This document shows, piece after piece, positions 8,541-17,573 of a DNA stretch of 64,000 bases. The notes under the pieces were generated by a model. That model ran no database searches. It saw only the letters and a program-made list of their open reading frames with translations, and was not told the origin of the DNA. Every line of letters begins with the position of its first letter. Positions within the stretch are counted from its first letter, which is position 1. The translations under genes and the position numbers were made by a program. The stretch is from Methylobacterium sp. Leaf465 (lineage in GTDB: Bacteria; Pseudomonadota; Alphaproteobacteria; Rhizobiales; Beijerinckiaceae): positions 62,001-126,000 of the forward strand of contig NZ_LMRA01000006.1 in assembly GCF_001424705.1 (NCBI RefSeq). Direction: 5' to 3'.

Positions 8541-8600
8541 CTTTCATTTGGTGCGGTCGCGTGTCTCGCGTGCCCGCGAGACACACGGGAAGACGGGATC

Positions 8601-9794
8601 GTGACATCCGCCCTTCTGCCGACCTATGCCCGGGCTCCCATCGCCTTCGAACGCGGCGAGGGCGCATGGCTCGAGGCGCGCAGCGGCGAGCGATACCTCG
8701 ATTTCGGCGCCGGCATCGCGGTGAACGCCCTGGGTCACGCCCATCCGCACCTCGTCCAGGCCCTGACCGCGCAGGCGCAGAAGCTCTGGCACACCTCGAA
8801 CCTGTTCGAGATCCCGGAGGGCGAGCGGCTGGGCCGGCGCCTCGTGGACGCCACCTTCGCGGACGTGGCCTTCTTCGCCAATTCGGGGGCGGAAGCCAAC
8901 GAGGCCGCCATCAAGATGGCGCGCAAGTACCACGCCGCCGACGGCCACCCGGAGCGCTTCCGGATCCTCACCGTCGAGGGCGCCTTCCACGGCCGGACCC
9001 TGGCCACCATCGCGGCCGGCGGCCAGCAGAAGTACATCGAGGGCTTCGGCCCGAAGGTCGACGGCTTCGACCAGGTGCCCTTCGGCGACCACGAGGCCCT
9101 GCGGGCCGCCATCGGCCCGGAGACGGCCGCGATCCTGATCGAGCCGATCCAGGGGGAGGGCGGCGTGCGCCCGGTGCCGCCGCAATGCCTGCGCGGCCTG
9201 CGCGAACTCTGCGACGCGCACGGCATCCTGCTCATCATGGACGAGGTCCAGACCGGGGTCGGACGCACGGGCAAGCTGTTCGCGCACGAGTGGGCGGGGG
9301 CGGCCCCCGACATCATGAGCGCGGCCAAGGGCATCGGCGGCGGCTTCCCCCTCGGCGTCTGCCTCGCCACGGCGAACGCCGCGCGCGGCATGACGGCGGG
9401 CAGCCACGGCACCACCTTCGGCGGCAACCCGCTGGCCATGGCGGTGGGCAACGCCGTCCTCGACGTGGTGCTGGCGGACGGCTTCCTCGACCATGTCCAG
9501 CGCATGGGCCTGATCCTGAAGCAGCGCCTCGCCGCCCTGCAGGACCGGCACCCGGCCGTCATCGCGGACATCCGCGGCGAGGGCCTGATGCTCGGCCTCA
9601 AGCTCCACGTGCCGAACACCGAATTCGCCGCCGCCGCCCGCGACGCGCATCTGCTGGTGATCCCGGCGGGCGACAACGTGGTGCGCCTGCTGCCGCCGCT
9701 CATCATCACCGAGGCCGACGTGGCGGAGGCGGTCACCCGCCTCGACACGGCGGCCGGCCGGCTCGGGACGCGCCTGCGCGGCGCCGCCGAGTAA
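8601..9794 (+). CDS. argD: acetylornithine/succinyldiaminopimelate aminotransferase, 397 aa
   Basis: PLP-dependent aminotransferase of arginine biosynthesis that makes N-acetylornithine from N-acetylglutamate semialdehyde. Class III aminotransferase motifs are clear: [71 protein letters not shown] and the PLP-lysine segment [14 protein letters not shown]. The start is a GTG at 8601. The length fits the family. It is the first gene of an argD-argF operon (105 bp gap), driven by the near-consensus promoter at 8482. Confidence 0.95.
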   Translation: MTSALLPTYARAPIAFERGEGAWLEARSGERYLDFGAGIAVNALGHAHPHLVQALTAQAQKLWHTSNLFEIPEGERLGRRLVDATFADVAFFANSGAEANEAAIKMARKYHAADGHPERFRILTVEGAFHGRTLATIAAGGQQKYIEGFGPKVDGFDQVPFGDHEALRAAIGPETAAILIEPIQGEGGVRPVPPQCLRGLRELCDAHGILLIMDEVQTGVGRTGKLFAHEWAGAAPDIMSAAKGIGGGFPLGVCLATANAARGMTAGSHGTTFGGNPLAMAVGNAVLDVVLADGFLDHVQRMGLILKQRLAALQDRHPAVIADIRGEGLMLGLKLHVPNTEFAAAARDAHLLVIPAGDNVVRLLPPLIITEADVAEAVTRLDTAAGRLGTRLRGAAE

Positions 9795-9899
9795 CCGCCA
9801 GGAACCGGGCGCGTCACCGGACGGCCGCACCGGCCGCGACGCCGCCCCGCCCCGACCGAAACTGCCCTGACCGGGACCACGCACACGAAGAACGGACCG

Positions 9900-10853
9900 A
9901 TGACCACGACACTGAACGGGACCGGCCACGGAACCCGCCACTTCCTCGACCTCAAGGACTTCTCGGCCGAGCAGCTGCGCACGGTGCTGGACGCCGCCGC
10001 CCGCATCAAGGCGCGCCGCCGCAAGGGCACGCTGGCCGAGGACCGCCCCCTCATCGGCAAGACCCTGGCGATGGTGTTCGACCGGCCCTCGACCCGGACC
10101 CGGGTGTCGTTCGACGTCGGCATGCGCGAGCTCGGCGGCGAGACCCTGATGCTGACGGGGAGCGAGATGCAGCTCGGCCGCGGCGAGACCGTGGGCGACA
10201 CCGCCCGGGTGCTCTCGCGCTACGTCGACGCGATCATGATCCGCATCCTGGACCACGGCCTGATGCTGGAGCTGGCCGAGTACGCCACCGTGCCGGTGAT
10301 CAACGCCCTGACCAAGGTCTCGCACCCGTGCCAGATCATGGCCGACCTCCTGACCTTCGAGGAGCATCGCGGGCCGATCCGGGGCCGCACCGTGGCCTGG
10401 TCGGGGGACGCCAACAACGTGCTCGCCTCCTGGGTGCACGCCGCCGCGCGCTTCGACTTCACCCTCAACATCGCGGCCCCGCCGGAGCTGTCGACGCCCC
10501 AGCCGCTCCTCGACTGGGCGAAGGCGCAGGGCGCCACCGTCAACGTCACCACCGACGCCTACGAAGCGGTGGACGGAGCGGACGCGGTGGTCACCGATTG
10601 CTGGGTCTCCATGGGCGACGAGGACGACCAGCACCGGCACAACCTGCTGGTGCCCTACCGGGTCGATGCCCGCCTGATGGCCGCCGCGGCCCAGGACGCG
10701 ATCTTCATGCACTGCCTGCCGGCCCATCGCGGCGAGGAGGTCACCGCCGAAGTGATCGACGGCCCGCAATCGGTGATCTTCGACGAGGCCGAGAACCGCC
10801 TGCATGCCCAGAAGGGCATCCTCGCCTGGTGCCTGCAGGCCCACGGCCTCTGA
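9900..10853 (+). CDS. argF: ornithine carbamoyltransferase, 317 aa
   Basis: Condenses ornithine with carbamoyl phosphate to citrulline in arginine biosynthesis (cytoplasmic trimer). The carbamoyl-phosphate site STRTRVSF, the [12 protein letters not shown] motif and the ornithine-site [11 protein letters not shown] are all present. [14 protein letters not shown] is also typical. The length of 317 residues is normal for a catabolic/anabolic OTC. It follows argD on the same strand, so both are probably co-transcribed. Confidence 0.96.
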   Translation: MTTTLNGTGHGTRHFLDLKDFSAEQLRTVLDAAARIKARRRKGTLAEDRPLIGKTLAMVFDRPSTRTRVSFDVGMRELGGETLMLTGSEMQLGRGETVGDTARVLSRYVDAIMIRILDHGLMLELAEYATVPVINALTKVSHPCQIMADLLTFEEHRGPIRGRTVAWSGDANNVLASWVHAAARFDFTLNIAAPPELSTPQPLLDWAKAQGATVNVTTDAYEAVDGADAVVTDCWVSMGDEDDQHRHNLLVPYRVDARLMAAAAQDAIFMHCLPAHRGEEVTAEVIDGPQSVIFDEAENRLHAQKGILAWCLQAHGL

Positions 10854-11113
10854 CGGCCGGGAACGCCCCCGGGGGGTGGCCTGGTGCGGGACCACCCGTG
10901 CACGGGCCGCATCCCCGCCCCGTCGCGCCGCCGCGCCCGGATCCCTATATGGGGACCATTCTTCCCTGAGGGTTGGGCGCGGCCGCGCGACGCGCGCGGC
11001 CGTTCCGACCGGTACGCCGCCGAGACCGTTCGGCGATCTCACGGCCCCGCCCCCGAGGGGTCGCGCGGTCCGTGGCCCAGCCCTCGCGTTCGTCGAGCCC
11101 GATCGGAGCTGCC

Positions 11114-12145
11114 ATGACTTCTGGAATGCCTGCTGGAACGACCACGGGATCCGTCCCGCCGCTCCTCATCGAGGGCGATGACGACGTGGTGCTGCCCTTC
11201 GCCGTCGAGGCCCTCGACGTGCGCGGCCGCGTGGTCCGCCTCGGCCCGTCCGTCGACACCATCCTGCGCCGGCACGGATATCCCGATGCGGTGGCCCGCC
11301 TCCTCGGCGAGGCGGCGGCGCTCACCGTGCTCCTCGGCTCGTCCCTGAAGTTCGAGGGCCGCTTCCAGCTCCAGACCAAGACCGACGGCCCGGTGGAGAT
11401 GATCGTGGTCGACTTCGAGGCGCCCGACCGCCTGCGCGCCACGGCGCGCTTCGACACCGCGCGGGTGGACGCCCTCGGGGCCGGCCCGCTCCAGGACCCG
11501 GACCTGATCGGGCAGGGGCACCTGGCCATGACCATCGACCAGGGTCCCACCAGCAGCCGCTACCAGGGCGTCGTCGCCCTGGAGGGCCAGAGCCTCGAGG
11601 AGGCGGCGCACCAGTACTTCCGCCAGTCCGAGCAGATCCCGACCCAGGTCCGCCTCGCGGTGGCCGAGCAATATGCCGGCGGCGCCCGGACCTACCGGGC
11701 CGGCGGCCTCCTGGTGCAGTTCCTGCCGCAATCCATCGACCGGGCCCGGCTCGCCGACCTGCCCCCGGGCGACATCCCCGAGGGCCACGTCCACCTCGAC
11801 GCGAACGGCGTGCCCGAGGACGACGCCTGGGTCGAGGCGCGCAGCCTCGTCTCCACCATCGAGGACCACGAGCTCGTCGACCCGGAGGTCTCGGCCGAGC
11901 GCCTGCTCTACCGCCTGTTCCACGAGCGCGGCGTGCGGGTGTTCGAGGCGCAGGCGGTGCACGAGCAGTGCCGCTGCTCGCCCGAGCGGGTGATGGGCAT
12001 GATCACCTCGTTCTCGCCTCAGGAGCGCCGGGACATGATCGCCGATGACGGGCGCATCGGCATCACCTGCGAGTTCTGCTCACGGCGCTACGACCTCGAT
12101 CCGGCGGCGGTGGAAGCCGAAGTCGCAGCCCAGTCGGGCCCCTGA
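11114..12145 (+). CDS. hslO: Hsp33 redox-regulated chaperone, 343 aa
   Basis: Holdase chaperone activated by oxidation of its zinc-binding cysteines under combined heat and peroxide stress. The C-terminal zinc site is complete: CRCSPERV and, about 30 residues later, CEFCSRRYDL. The N-terminal domain has LGEAAALTVLLGSSLKFEGR and the LLVQFLP segment typical of the family. The start at 11114 follows GGAG eight bases upstream; the upstream frame is Arg-rich and unlikely. At 343 residues it is longer than the E. coli protein (about 290), as is usual for alphaproteobacteria. A strong hairpin follows the stop codon. Confidence 0.93.
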   Translation: MTSGMPAGTTTGSVPPLLIEGDDDVVLPFAVEALDVRGRVVRLGPSVDTILRRHGYPDAVARLLGEAAALTVLLGSSLKFEGRFQLQTKTDGPVEMIVVDFEAPDRLRATARFDTARVDALGAGPLQDPDLIGQGHLAMTIDQGPTSSRYQGVVALEGQSLEEAAHQYFRQSEQIPTQVRLAVAEQYAGGARTYRAGGLLVQFLPQSIDRARLADLPPGDIPEGHVHLDANGVPEDDAWVEARSLVSTIEDHELVDPEVSAERLLYRLFHERGVRVFEAQAVHEQCRCSPERVMGMITSFSPQERRDMIADDGRIGITCEFCSRRYDLDPAAVEAEVAAQSGP

Positions 12146-12151
12146 TCCGGG

Positions 12152-12177
12152 GCTGCCGCGACAGGCGTCGCGGCAGC
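12152..12177 (+). terminator. strong hairpin after hslO
   Basis: GCTGCCGCGAC (12152-12162) and GTCGCGGCAGC (12167-12177) make a perfect 11-bp stem with a 4-base loop, beginning six bases after the hslO stop. No U-tract follows, so it is an atypical intrinsic terminator or an mRNA-stabilising stem. Confidence 0.6.
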
Positions 12178-12318
12178 ATCGCCAAGCTTGACCTTTGACG
12201 AGGACAAGACGCCGCAAATGCTCGCGCCCACAGCCGGGCCTCGCATTTGAACCGTTTCTCAGGTTTCGACGTTTGGGGTTTCTCAAGAGTGCTCGACAAG
12301 AGCTCAGGAGGAACGTCG

Positions 12319-13500
12319 ATGAAGACATTCGTGGTCGGCAAAAATCTGGTCAGCAAGAATATCGTCGTCGGTCTGACGGCACTGCTGATGACGACGTCAG
12401 CCTACGCCCAGGGCGCGGGCCAGGCCGGCACCGCCGGCGGCAGCGAGGCCGGCGGCCGTGGTGGGGCCGCCGCCCGCAGCCAGGGCGGCGCCGAGGGCGC
12501 TTCGGGCGGCGCCCGCAGCGAGATGGGCGGACGGGCCGAGGCGGGCGGACGCCGCGAGGGCAGCCGCATGGAGAGCGGCGGGCGCGGCGACACGGCGGCC
12601 CGCGAGTCCCAGGGCCGGGATTCCCAGGCCCGAGATTCGCAGAACAAGGATTCGCAGGCCCGCAGCGCGGACCGGGGCGGCCGCGACGGCGCGCGCGGCG
12701 ACCGGGCGACCCGGACGTCGTCCCGGGAGGACCGGGTCGGCGGCCGCGAGCAGCGCGACCGCGTCTCGGTCAACACCCGCAGCGAGTCGCGCAGCGAACG
12801 CTTCGAGGGCGGACGCCGCTCGGGCCGCTTCGTCTTCATCGGCGGCCAGCGCGTGGTCTACGGCTCGCCGGAATATCGCCGCCTCGTCACCATCGAGCAT
12901 CGCGGTGGCGACCGCGTGGTCGAGCGCGCACGCCGGCGCTACGTCACCATCCGCGGTCAGCGCGTCCTCTACGGCTCGCCCCAGTACCGCCGCCTCGTCC
13001 GCGTCGAGGAGACGACCACCCGCCGTCCCGGCACCCGCTATGTCGTGGTGCGCGGCCAGCGCGTGGTCTACGGCTCGCCCGAGTATCGCCGCCTGACGGT
13101 GACCGAACGCCGGGGCGGCACCGTCGGCGCCCGCTTCGAGGAGCGGGGCTTCCGCGGCAAGGCCGTCTCGTCCCGCACCGACGCTCGGCGCGACACGCGC
13201 AACGTCCGCTCGACCGAGACCACGTCGCGGGATGGCATCCGCAACGCCGACACCCGCCAGCAGGGGGACCGCAACGGTGCCTCGGCCGAGCGCGACACGA
13301 ACCGCGACCGCGGGACCGAGGGCTCGGGCATCCGCAACGCGGCCGACCGCTCGGGCGGCGCCGAGCGCGGCACCATGAACACCGGCAACCGGACCGGCGG
13401 GGCCGAGCGCGGCCCGAATGCCGGCGCGCAGGGCGGCAAGGCCGGCAGCATGGGTGGCGGCGAGCGCAGCGGCGGGCAGGGCGGCGCGGGCCGCAACTGA
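12319..13500 (+). CDS. secreted Gly/Arg/Ser-rich protein with three GQRVxYGSPxYRRL repeats, 393 aa
   Basis: The start at 12319 is set by AGGAGGAA six bases upstream; a further upstream ATG lacks this. Residues 1-~33 form a signal peptide ending TTSAYAQ. Residues ~34-165 are a low-complexity Gly/Ala/Arg/Glu/Ser region with short DSQ repeats. Residues ~170-265 hold three copies of an unnamed motif, GGQRVVYGSPEYRRL, RGQRVLYGSPQYRRL and RGQRVVYGSPEYRRL (Gln at 177, 214 and 247). Each is followed by a short beta-like strand. The C-terminal ~130 residues are again Gly/Asn/Arg-rich. The overall composition is strongly basic with no membrane segment after the signal. Function is unknown; an extracellular or periplasmic nucleic-acid- or glycan-binding protein is possible. 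Confidence 0.8.
   Translation: MKTFVVGKNLVSKNIVVGLTALLMTTSAYAQGAGQAGTAGGSEAGGRGGAAARSQGGAEGASGGARSEMGGRAEAGGRREGSRMESGGRGDTAARESQGRDSQARDSQNKDSQARSADRGGRDGARGDRATRTSSREDRVGGREQRDRVSVNTRSESRSERFEGGRRSGRFVFIGGQRVVYGSPEYRRLVTIEHRGGDRVVERARRRYVTIRGQRVLYGSPQYRRLVRVEETTTRRPGTRYVVVRGQRVVYGSPEYRRLTVTERRGGTVGARFEERGFRGKAVSSRTDARRDTRNVRSTETTSRDGIRNADTRQQGDRNGASAERDTNRDRGTEGSGIRNAADRSGGAERGTMNTGNRTGGAERGPNAGAQGGKAGSMGGGERSGGQGGAGRN
12844..13093 (+). repeat. three coding repeats (GQRVxYGSPxYRRL)
   Basis: Copies begin at about 12844, 12955 and 13054. Copies 1 and 3 are almost identical in DNA across some 40 bases, differing only at a few third positions, while the middle copy is more diverged. This suggests recent duplication or gene conversion between the outer two. 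Confidence 0.85.
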
Positions 13501-13531
13501 TCGCGAAGGCCGATCGCAGGACCTGAACGCG

Positions 13532-13561
13532 GCGCCGGACCTCCTCGCGGGGGCCCGGCGC
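13532..13561. terminator. bidirectional hairpin between convergent genes
   Basis: GCGCCGG (13532-13538) pairs with CCGGCGC (13555-13561), extended by two more pairs after one mismatch. It lies between the stop codons of the repeat protein and speG, which converge here, and is likely to serve both. Confidence 0.5.
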
Positions 13562-14146
13562 TCAGGCCTTCAGGACGGGATCGGCGATGTCGCCGCCGCC
13601 CCGGCGGGCGAGGTAGGCGGGCTGGAACAGGCACATCCGCACCGCGTCGCGGTACTTGCCGTTGACGAAGAACTCGTCCTTCAGGATGCCCTCGGGCTCG
13701 AAGCCGCAGCGCTCGTAGATCCGCACCGCGCGGGCATTGTCCTTGTCCACGTGCAGGTAGAGCTTGTGGATGTTGAGGACGCTGAAGGCGTAGTCCATGG
13801 CGATGCGCGTGGCCCGCGGGGCGTAGCCCTGGCCCTGGAAGGCCGGGTGGATCGCGATCTGGAATTCGCAGCGCCGGTGCAGGTGGTTGATCTCCACGAG
13901 CTCGACGAGGCCGGCGGGGGCGCCGTCCGCATTGGCGATGATGAAGCGCCGCTCGGTCTGGTTGTGGATGTTGCGCTCGTAGAGCTGCGCCAGTTCGGCG
14001 AAGGACTCGTAGGCCTCCTCGAACCAGTAGCGCATGATGCTGTCGTTGTTGTTGAGCTGATGCACGAACATCAGGTCCTCGCGCTCCAGCGGGCGCAGCT
14101 TCACCGGCCCGTCCGCCGCGATGGTGCGGGGCACGAAGGCGGTCAT
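13562..14146 (-). CDS. speG: spermidine N1-acetyltransferase, 194 aa
   Basis: GNAT enzyme that acetylates spermidine or spermine and so limits polyamine toxicity. It is very close to E. coli SpeG along its whole length: [73 protein letters not shown] and [18 protein letters not shown]. The start at 14146 overlaps the argE stop codon by four bases (ATGA), indicating coupling. It is the third gene of an apaG-argE-speG operon. Acetylornithine deacetylase makes ornithine, a polyamine precursor, so the pairing is sensible. Confidence 0.93.
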   Translation of the reverse strand: MTAFVPRTIAADGPVKLRPLEREDLMFVHQLNNNDSIMRYWFEEAYESFAELAQLYERNIHNQTERRFIIANADGAPAGLVELVEINHLHRRCEFQIAIHPAFQGQGYAPRATRIAMDYAFSVLNIHKLYLHVDKDNARAVRIYERCGFEPEGILKDEFFVNGKYRDAVRMCLFQPAYLARRGGGDIADPVLKA

Positions 14147-15315
14147 GGCGTCACGCACGCCGCCGCGAGGCGGTCCATGAAGGCCTCGCCGGCCCTGAGC
14201 GCCGCGAGCGTGATGTACTCGTCCGGCTGGTGCGCCTGGTCGATGGAGCCGGGGCCGCAGACCACGGTGGGGATGCCGGCGAACTGGAAGCGCCCGGCCT
14301 CCGTGGCGTAGGGCACCGAGATCGTGTGGTTGCGCTCCGCCACCCGGAGGGCCAGCCGCTCGGCCGCCGAGCCGGGCTCCGGCGCGAGGCCCGGCACCGC
14401 CACCTCCTCCAGCGTCTCAATCCGCCCGTAATCGCCGTAGCGGTTGAGCCGGTCGCGCAGCACGGTGCGCACCTTGGCCTCGAACAGGGCCGGGATCTCG
14501 CCCATGTCGAGGTCGGGCAGGCCGCGGAACTCCCAGTGGAAGGTGCAGACCTTGGGCAGGATGTTGCGGGCCGTGCCACCCGCGATGGTGCCCACATGCA
14601 CGGTGGTGGCGGGCGGGTCGAAGCGGCCCGAGGCGTCGCCCCGGGCGATCATCGCGTCGGCGATCCGGTTCAGCTCCGAGACGAGGTCGGCCGCCGCCAT
14701 CACGGCGTTGGCCCCGAGCATCGGCTTGGCCGAGTGGGCCTCGTGCCCGTGCACGGTGGTGAGATAGGTGACGATGCTCTTGTGCGCGTCGGCCACTTCG
14801 AGGTCGGTGGGCTCGCCGACGATCACCGCGCCCGGGCGCGGCAGGTCGGCCCCGAACCGCGCGATCGTGTCGGCCACACCCAGGCAGGTGGTCTCCTCGT
14901 CGTAGGACAGGAGGATGTGGATCGGACGCTCGAGGCCGGCGGCCTGGAAGCGCGGGATCGCCGCGAGCGCCAGGGCGCAGAAGCCCTTCATGTCGACGGC
15001 GCCGCGCCCGTAGGCACGCCCGTCCGCCACCCGCAGGGTGAAGGGGTCGGCGCTCCAGGCCTGCCCCGTCACCGGCACCACGTCGGTATGGCCCGAGAGC
15101 ACGATGCCGCCGTCGACCATCGGGCCGATGGTGGCGAACAGGGCCGCCTTGTCGCCGGCCGCGTTGGGCACGCGGACGAAGGGCACGCCGAGGTCGTCGA
15201 GGGCGGCCGCCACGCAGTCGATGAGCGCGAGGTTCGATTTCGAACTCTCGGTGTCGAAGGCCACGAGCCGCGCCAGCCAGTCGAGGGTCTCCGGGCGCGG
15301 GCCTTCGGTGGACAT
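14143..15315 (-). CDS. argE: acetylornithine deacetylase, 390 aa
   Basis: M20 zinc peptidase-family enzyme that hydrolyses N-acetylornithine to ornithine. It contains [32 protein letters not shown] and [15 protein letters not shown] (catalytic Glu). [17 protein letters not shown] and [15 protein letters not shown] mark the dimerisation lid; [21 protein letters not shown] is near the end. The start at 15315 ([14 protein letters not shown]) lies four bases after the apaG stop. The DapE and ArgE subfamilies are related; the EPTDLE and [13 protein letters not shown] patterns favour ArgE. Confidence 0.92.
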   Translation of the reverse strand: MSTEGPRPETLDWLARLVAFDTESSKSNLALIDCVAAALDDLGVPFVRVPNAAGDKAALFATIGPMVDGGIVLSGHTDVVPVTGQAWSADPFTLRVADGRAYGRGAVDMKGFCALALAAIPRFQAAGLERPIHILLSYDEETTCLGVADTIARFGADLPRPGAVIVGEPTDLEVADAHKSIVTYLTTVHGHEAHSAKPMLGANAVMAAADLVSELNRIADAMIARGDASGRFDPPATTVHVGTIAGGTARNILPKVCTFHWEFRGLPDLDMGEIPALFEAKVRTVLRDRLNRYGDYGRIETLEEVAVPGLAPEPGSAAERLALRVAERNHTISVPYATEAGRFQFAGIPTVVCGPGSIDQAHQPDEYITLAALRAGEAFMDRLAAACVTP

Positions 15316-15319
15316 CGCC

Positions 15320-15712
15320 CTAGTGCACGCTGCGGCGGACATGGGGCGAATCGAGCGAGAAGGCCGGGATCTCCGCCTCGAAGCTCTCGCCCCCATGGGT
15401 CGCCATGGTGTAGCTGCCGGCCATCAGGCCGTCCGGCGTGGTGAGCGGGCAGCCGCTGGTGTAGCTGAACGATTCGCCCGGCTCGAGCACCGGCTGCTTG
15501 CCGACCACCCCGGCGCCGCGGACCTCCTGGGTCTCGCCGCGCCCGTCGACGATGCGCCAGTGGCGGGAGCGCAGCTGCACCTGCTCGGGGCCGTTGTTCA
15601 CGATCTCGACCGTGTAGGCGAAGAAGTAGCGGCTCTCGGCCGGCGACGATTCTTCCTCGACGAAGCGAGGCATCACGGTCACGCTGATCCCGCGCGTCTG
15701 GGCCTTGTACAT
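15320..15712 (-). CDS. apaG: ApaG protein, 130 aa
   Basis: Small beta-sandwich protein of the DUF525 family, tied in enterobacteria to Co/Mg homeostasis and diadenosine nucleotide metabolism; the biochemical role is unsettled. Family motifs are present: ISVTVMPRFVEEESSPAESR, YFFAYTVEIVNNG, VQLRSRHWRIVDGRG and GESFSYTSGCPLTTPDGLMA. The start at 15712 (MYKAQTRG) is preferred because AGGGAGG (15723-15729) is ten bases away, whereas the next upstream ATG would almost touch it. It is the first gene of the operon. Confidence 0.93.
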   Translation of the reverse strand: MYKAQTRGISVTVMPRFVEEESSPAESRYFFAYTVEIVNNGPEQVQLRSRHWRIVDGRGETQEVRGAGVVGKQPVLEPGESFSYTSGCPLTTPDGLMAGSYTMATHGGESFEAEIPAFSLDSPHVRRSVH

Positions 15713-15856
15713 CCCCGTCATGCCTCCCTGGCCGGACCTGAACCCCGAGCGCGCTGCGTTCGCGACAAGCACAGGGCGTCGTGGTACGGCCCTCGCAAAA
15801 CCGCGTCAATCGTGGCGAATGCGGGGGTGCCCGCGCAAGAACGAGGTCCGTGCCCC

Positions 15857-16276
15857 GTGGTCGAGGAGACCGTTTCGCGCCCGTCCGTCCGGTCCGCCGG
15901 CCGGGCCCTCCTCGCCAGCCTCGCCCTCGCGGGCCTGACCGCCGCCTTCGCCTGGGCCGCGCCGGAGCGCAACGGCTGGGCCGCCCTGGCGCTGGCCGTG
16001 GCGCTGGCCCTCGACGGGCTGGCGCAGGGGGCGGGGGCCTGGCTGGCCCGCCGCGGAGGCGGGCCGCCCCGGATCGCCGGCCTGCCCTCCCTGGTGCTGG
16101 CCTTCGGACCGGCCGCCGGCCTCGGCACGGTCCTGTTCGCCGTCGCCCTGGCGGCCTGGCCCGCCGGCTTCCCGATCCTCGCCAGCGCGCTCGCGGGTCT
16201 GATCGCCATGGGCGCCATCGCGCGCCTCGTCCTCGCCTGGATCGTCCTGCGGATCGCGCAAGACCCGGAGGCTTAA
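15857..16276 (+). CDS. small integral membrane protein, 139 aa
   Basis: From a GTG at 15857 the frame encodes a very hydrophobic protein with about four membrane segments. They start near ALLASLALAGLTAAFAW, WAALALAVALALDGLAQGA, AAGLGTVLFAVALAAWPAG and ALAGLIAMGAIARLVLAW. Third codon positions are almost all G or C, which supports a real gene although the start is uncertain. No family is recognised. It diverges from apaG and lies 99 bp upstream of dcd. Confidence 0.6.
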   Translation: MVEETVSRPSVRSAGRALLASLALAGLTAAFAWAAPERNGWAALALAVALALDGLAQGAGAWLARRGGGPPRIAGLPSLVLAFGPAAGLGTVLFAVALAAWPAGFPILASALAGLIAMGAIARLVLAWIVLRIAQDPEA

Positions 16277-16375
16277 CCGGACCTTAGGCGATCCGGCCGC
16301 ATTTCGTGCAGAATGCGGCGTTCCCGCCCCGGCCGCCGGGGTGGTGCCCGATCGACGAGCGGGTGGTGCGAGCGG

Positions 16376-17494
16376 ATGCAAGACGGGATTCGGGCCGCGA
16401 TGCAGGACGGGGCGGACAGCCGCCAGCACGGGATTCTGGCCGCGGCCGGGATCGCAGCGCTGACGCGCGCGGGCGCGATCCGGCCCGACACGCCCTACGC
16501 GCCCGACCAGATCCAGCCCGCGAGCCTCGACCTGCGCCTCGGCGCCCGGGTGTTCCGCGTGCGCACCAGCTTCCTGCCCGGCACCCGCACGGTCTCCGCC
16601 TGCATCGACGCCTTCGCCCTGCACGAGATGGACCTTCGCCACGGGGCCGTGCTGGAAACGGGCTGCGTGTACATCGCCGAGCTGCAGGAGCATCTCGCCC
16701 TGCCGGGCGACCTCGCGGCCAGCGCCAACCCGAAGAGCTCCACCGGCCGCATCGACGTCTTCACCCGCGTCATCACCGACCGGGGCGCCGCCTTCGACCA
16801 GGTCGAGGCCGGCTATCACGGGCCGCTCTATGCGGAGATCTCGCCCCGCACCTTCCCGGTGAAGGTCCGCACCGGCTCGCGCCTGTCGCAGATCCGGTTC
16901 CGGCGCGGCGAGCCCCGCCTCACCGACGCCGACCTCGCGGCCCTGCACGCGGCCTCGCCCCTGGTCGACGCCCCGAACCCGACCTTCCAGGGCGGCATCG
17001 GCGTCTCCATCGACCTTGCGGGCTTCTCCGGCCTCATCGGCTACCGCGCCCGGCGCCATACCGGCCTCGTCGACGTCGACGCCCCGGGCACGCACCGGGC
17101 AGCGGATTTCTGGGAGCCCCTGCACGCCGACCCGTCCCGGGCCCTGATCCTCGATCCCGGCCAGTTCTACATCCTGGCCTCCAAGGAGGCCGTGCAGGTG
17201 CCGCCCGACTTCGCCGCCGAGATGGTGCCGTTCGACCCCCTGGTGGGCGAGTTCCGGGTCCACTACGCCGGCTTCTTCGATCCGGGCTTCGGCTTCGCCG
17301 CCGCGGGCGGGGCGGGGGCCCGCGCCGTCCTCGAGGTGCGCTCGCGCGACGTGCCGTTCCTGCTCGAGGACGGCCAGATCGTCGGCCGCCTCGTCTACGA
17401 GCGCATGGCCGAGCGCCCCGCCACCCTGTACGGCGCGGGCGCGGGCTCGAACTACCAGGCCCAGGGGCTGAAGCTCTCCAAGCACTTCGTCTGA
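16376..17494 (+). CDS. dcd: 2'-deoxycytidine 5'-triphosphate deaminase, long two-domain form, 372 aa
   Basis: Deaminates dCTP to dUTP for thymidylate synthesis. The N-terminal half has IQPASLDLRLGARVFRVRTS and ASANPKSSTGRIDVFTRVITD with the family's substrate-binding SSxGR and Asp. The second half repeats the dUTPase-like fold (GQFYILASKEAVQVPPDFAA, EFRVHYAGFFDPGFG, ending GLKLSKHFV). At 372 residues this is the tandem-domain version common in alphaproteobacteria, about twice the E. coli length. The start at 16376 (MQDGIRAAM) is preferred; a second ATG lies at 16400. Confidence 0.9.
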   Translation: MQDGIRAAMQDGADSRQHGILAAAGIAALTRAGAIRPDTPYAPDQIQPASLDLRLGARVFRVRTSFLPGTRTVSACIDAFALHEMDLRHGAVLETGCVYIAELQEHLALPGDLAASANPKSSTGRIDVFTRVITDRGAAFDQVEAGYHGPLYAEISPRTFPVKVRTGSRLSQIRFRRGEPRLTDADLAALHAASPLVDAPNPTFQGGIGVSIDLAGFSGLIGYRARRHTGLVDVDAPGTHRAADFWEPLHADPSRALILDPGQFYILASKEAVQVPPDFAAEMVPFDPLVGEFRVHYAGFFDPGFGFAAAGGAGARAVLEVRSRDVPFLLEDGQIVGRLVYERMAERPATLYGAGAGSNYQAQGLKLSKHFV

Positions 17495-17537
17495 GACAGG
17501 CCCTTCCTCCGAGAGGGCCGTTCCGCCTGACGGACGA

Positions 17538-17562
17538 GCGGCGGCCGGATTCGGGCCGCCGC
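17538..17562. terminator. bidirectional terminator hairpin
   Basis: GCGGCGGCC (17538-17546) and GGCCGCCGC (17554-17562) form a perfect 9-bp stem with a 7-base loop between the converging dcd and sulfate-exporter genes. A weaker GGCCCT/AGGGCC stem (17499-17519) sits just after the dcd stop. Confidence 0.6.
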
Positions 17563-17573
17563 CGGGGACCCGC

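Noticed and set aside
10945..10950. CTATAT as a heat-shock (RpoH) -10 for hslO
   Set aside because: No CTTG-type -35 at the right distance, so the match is not supported.
8544..11042. An 832-residue minus-strand frame over argD and argF
   Set aside because: Antisense shadow of two well-supported arginine genes.
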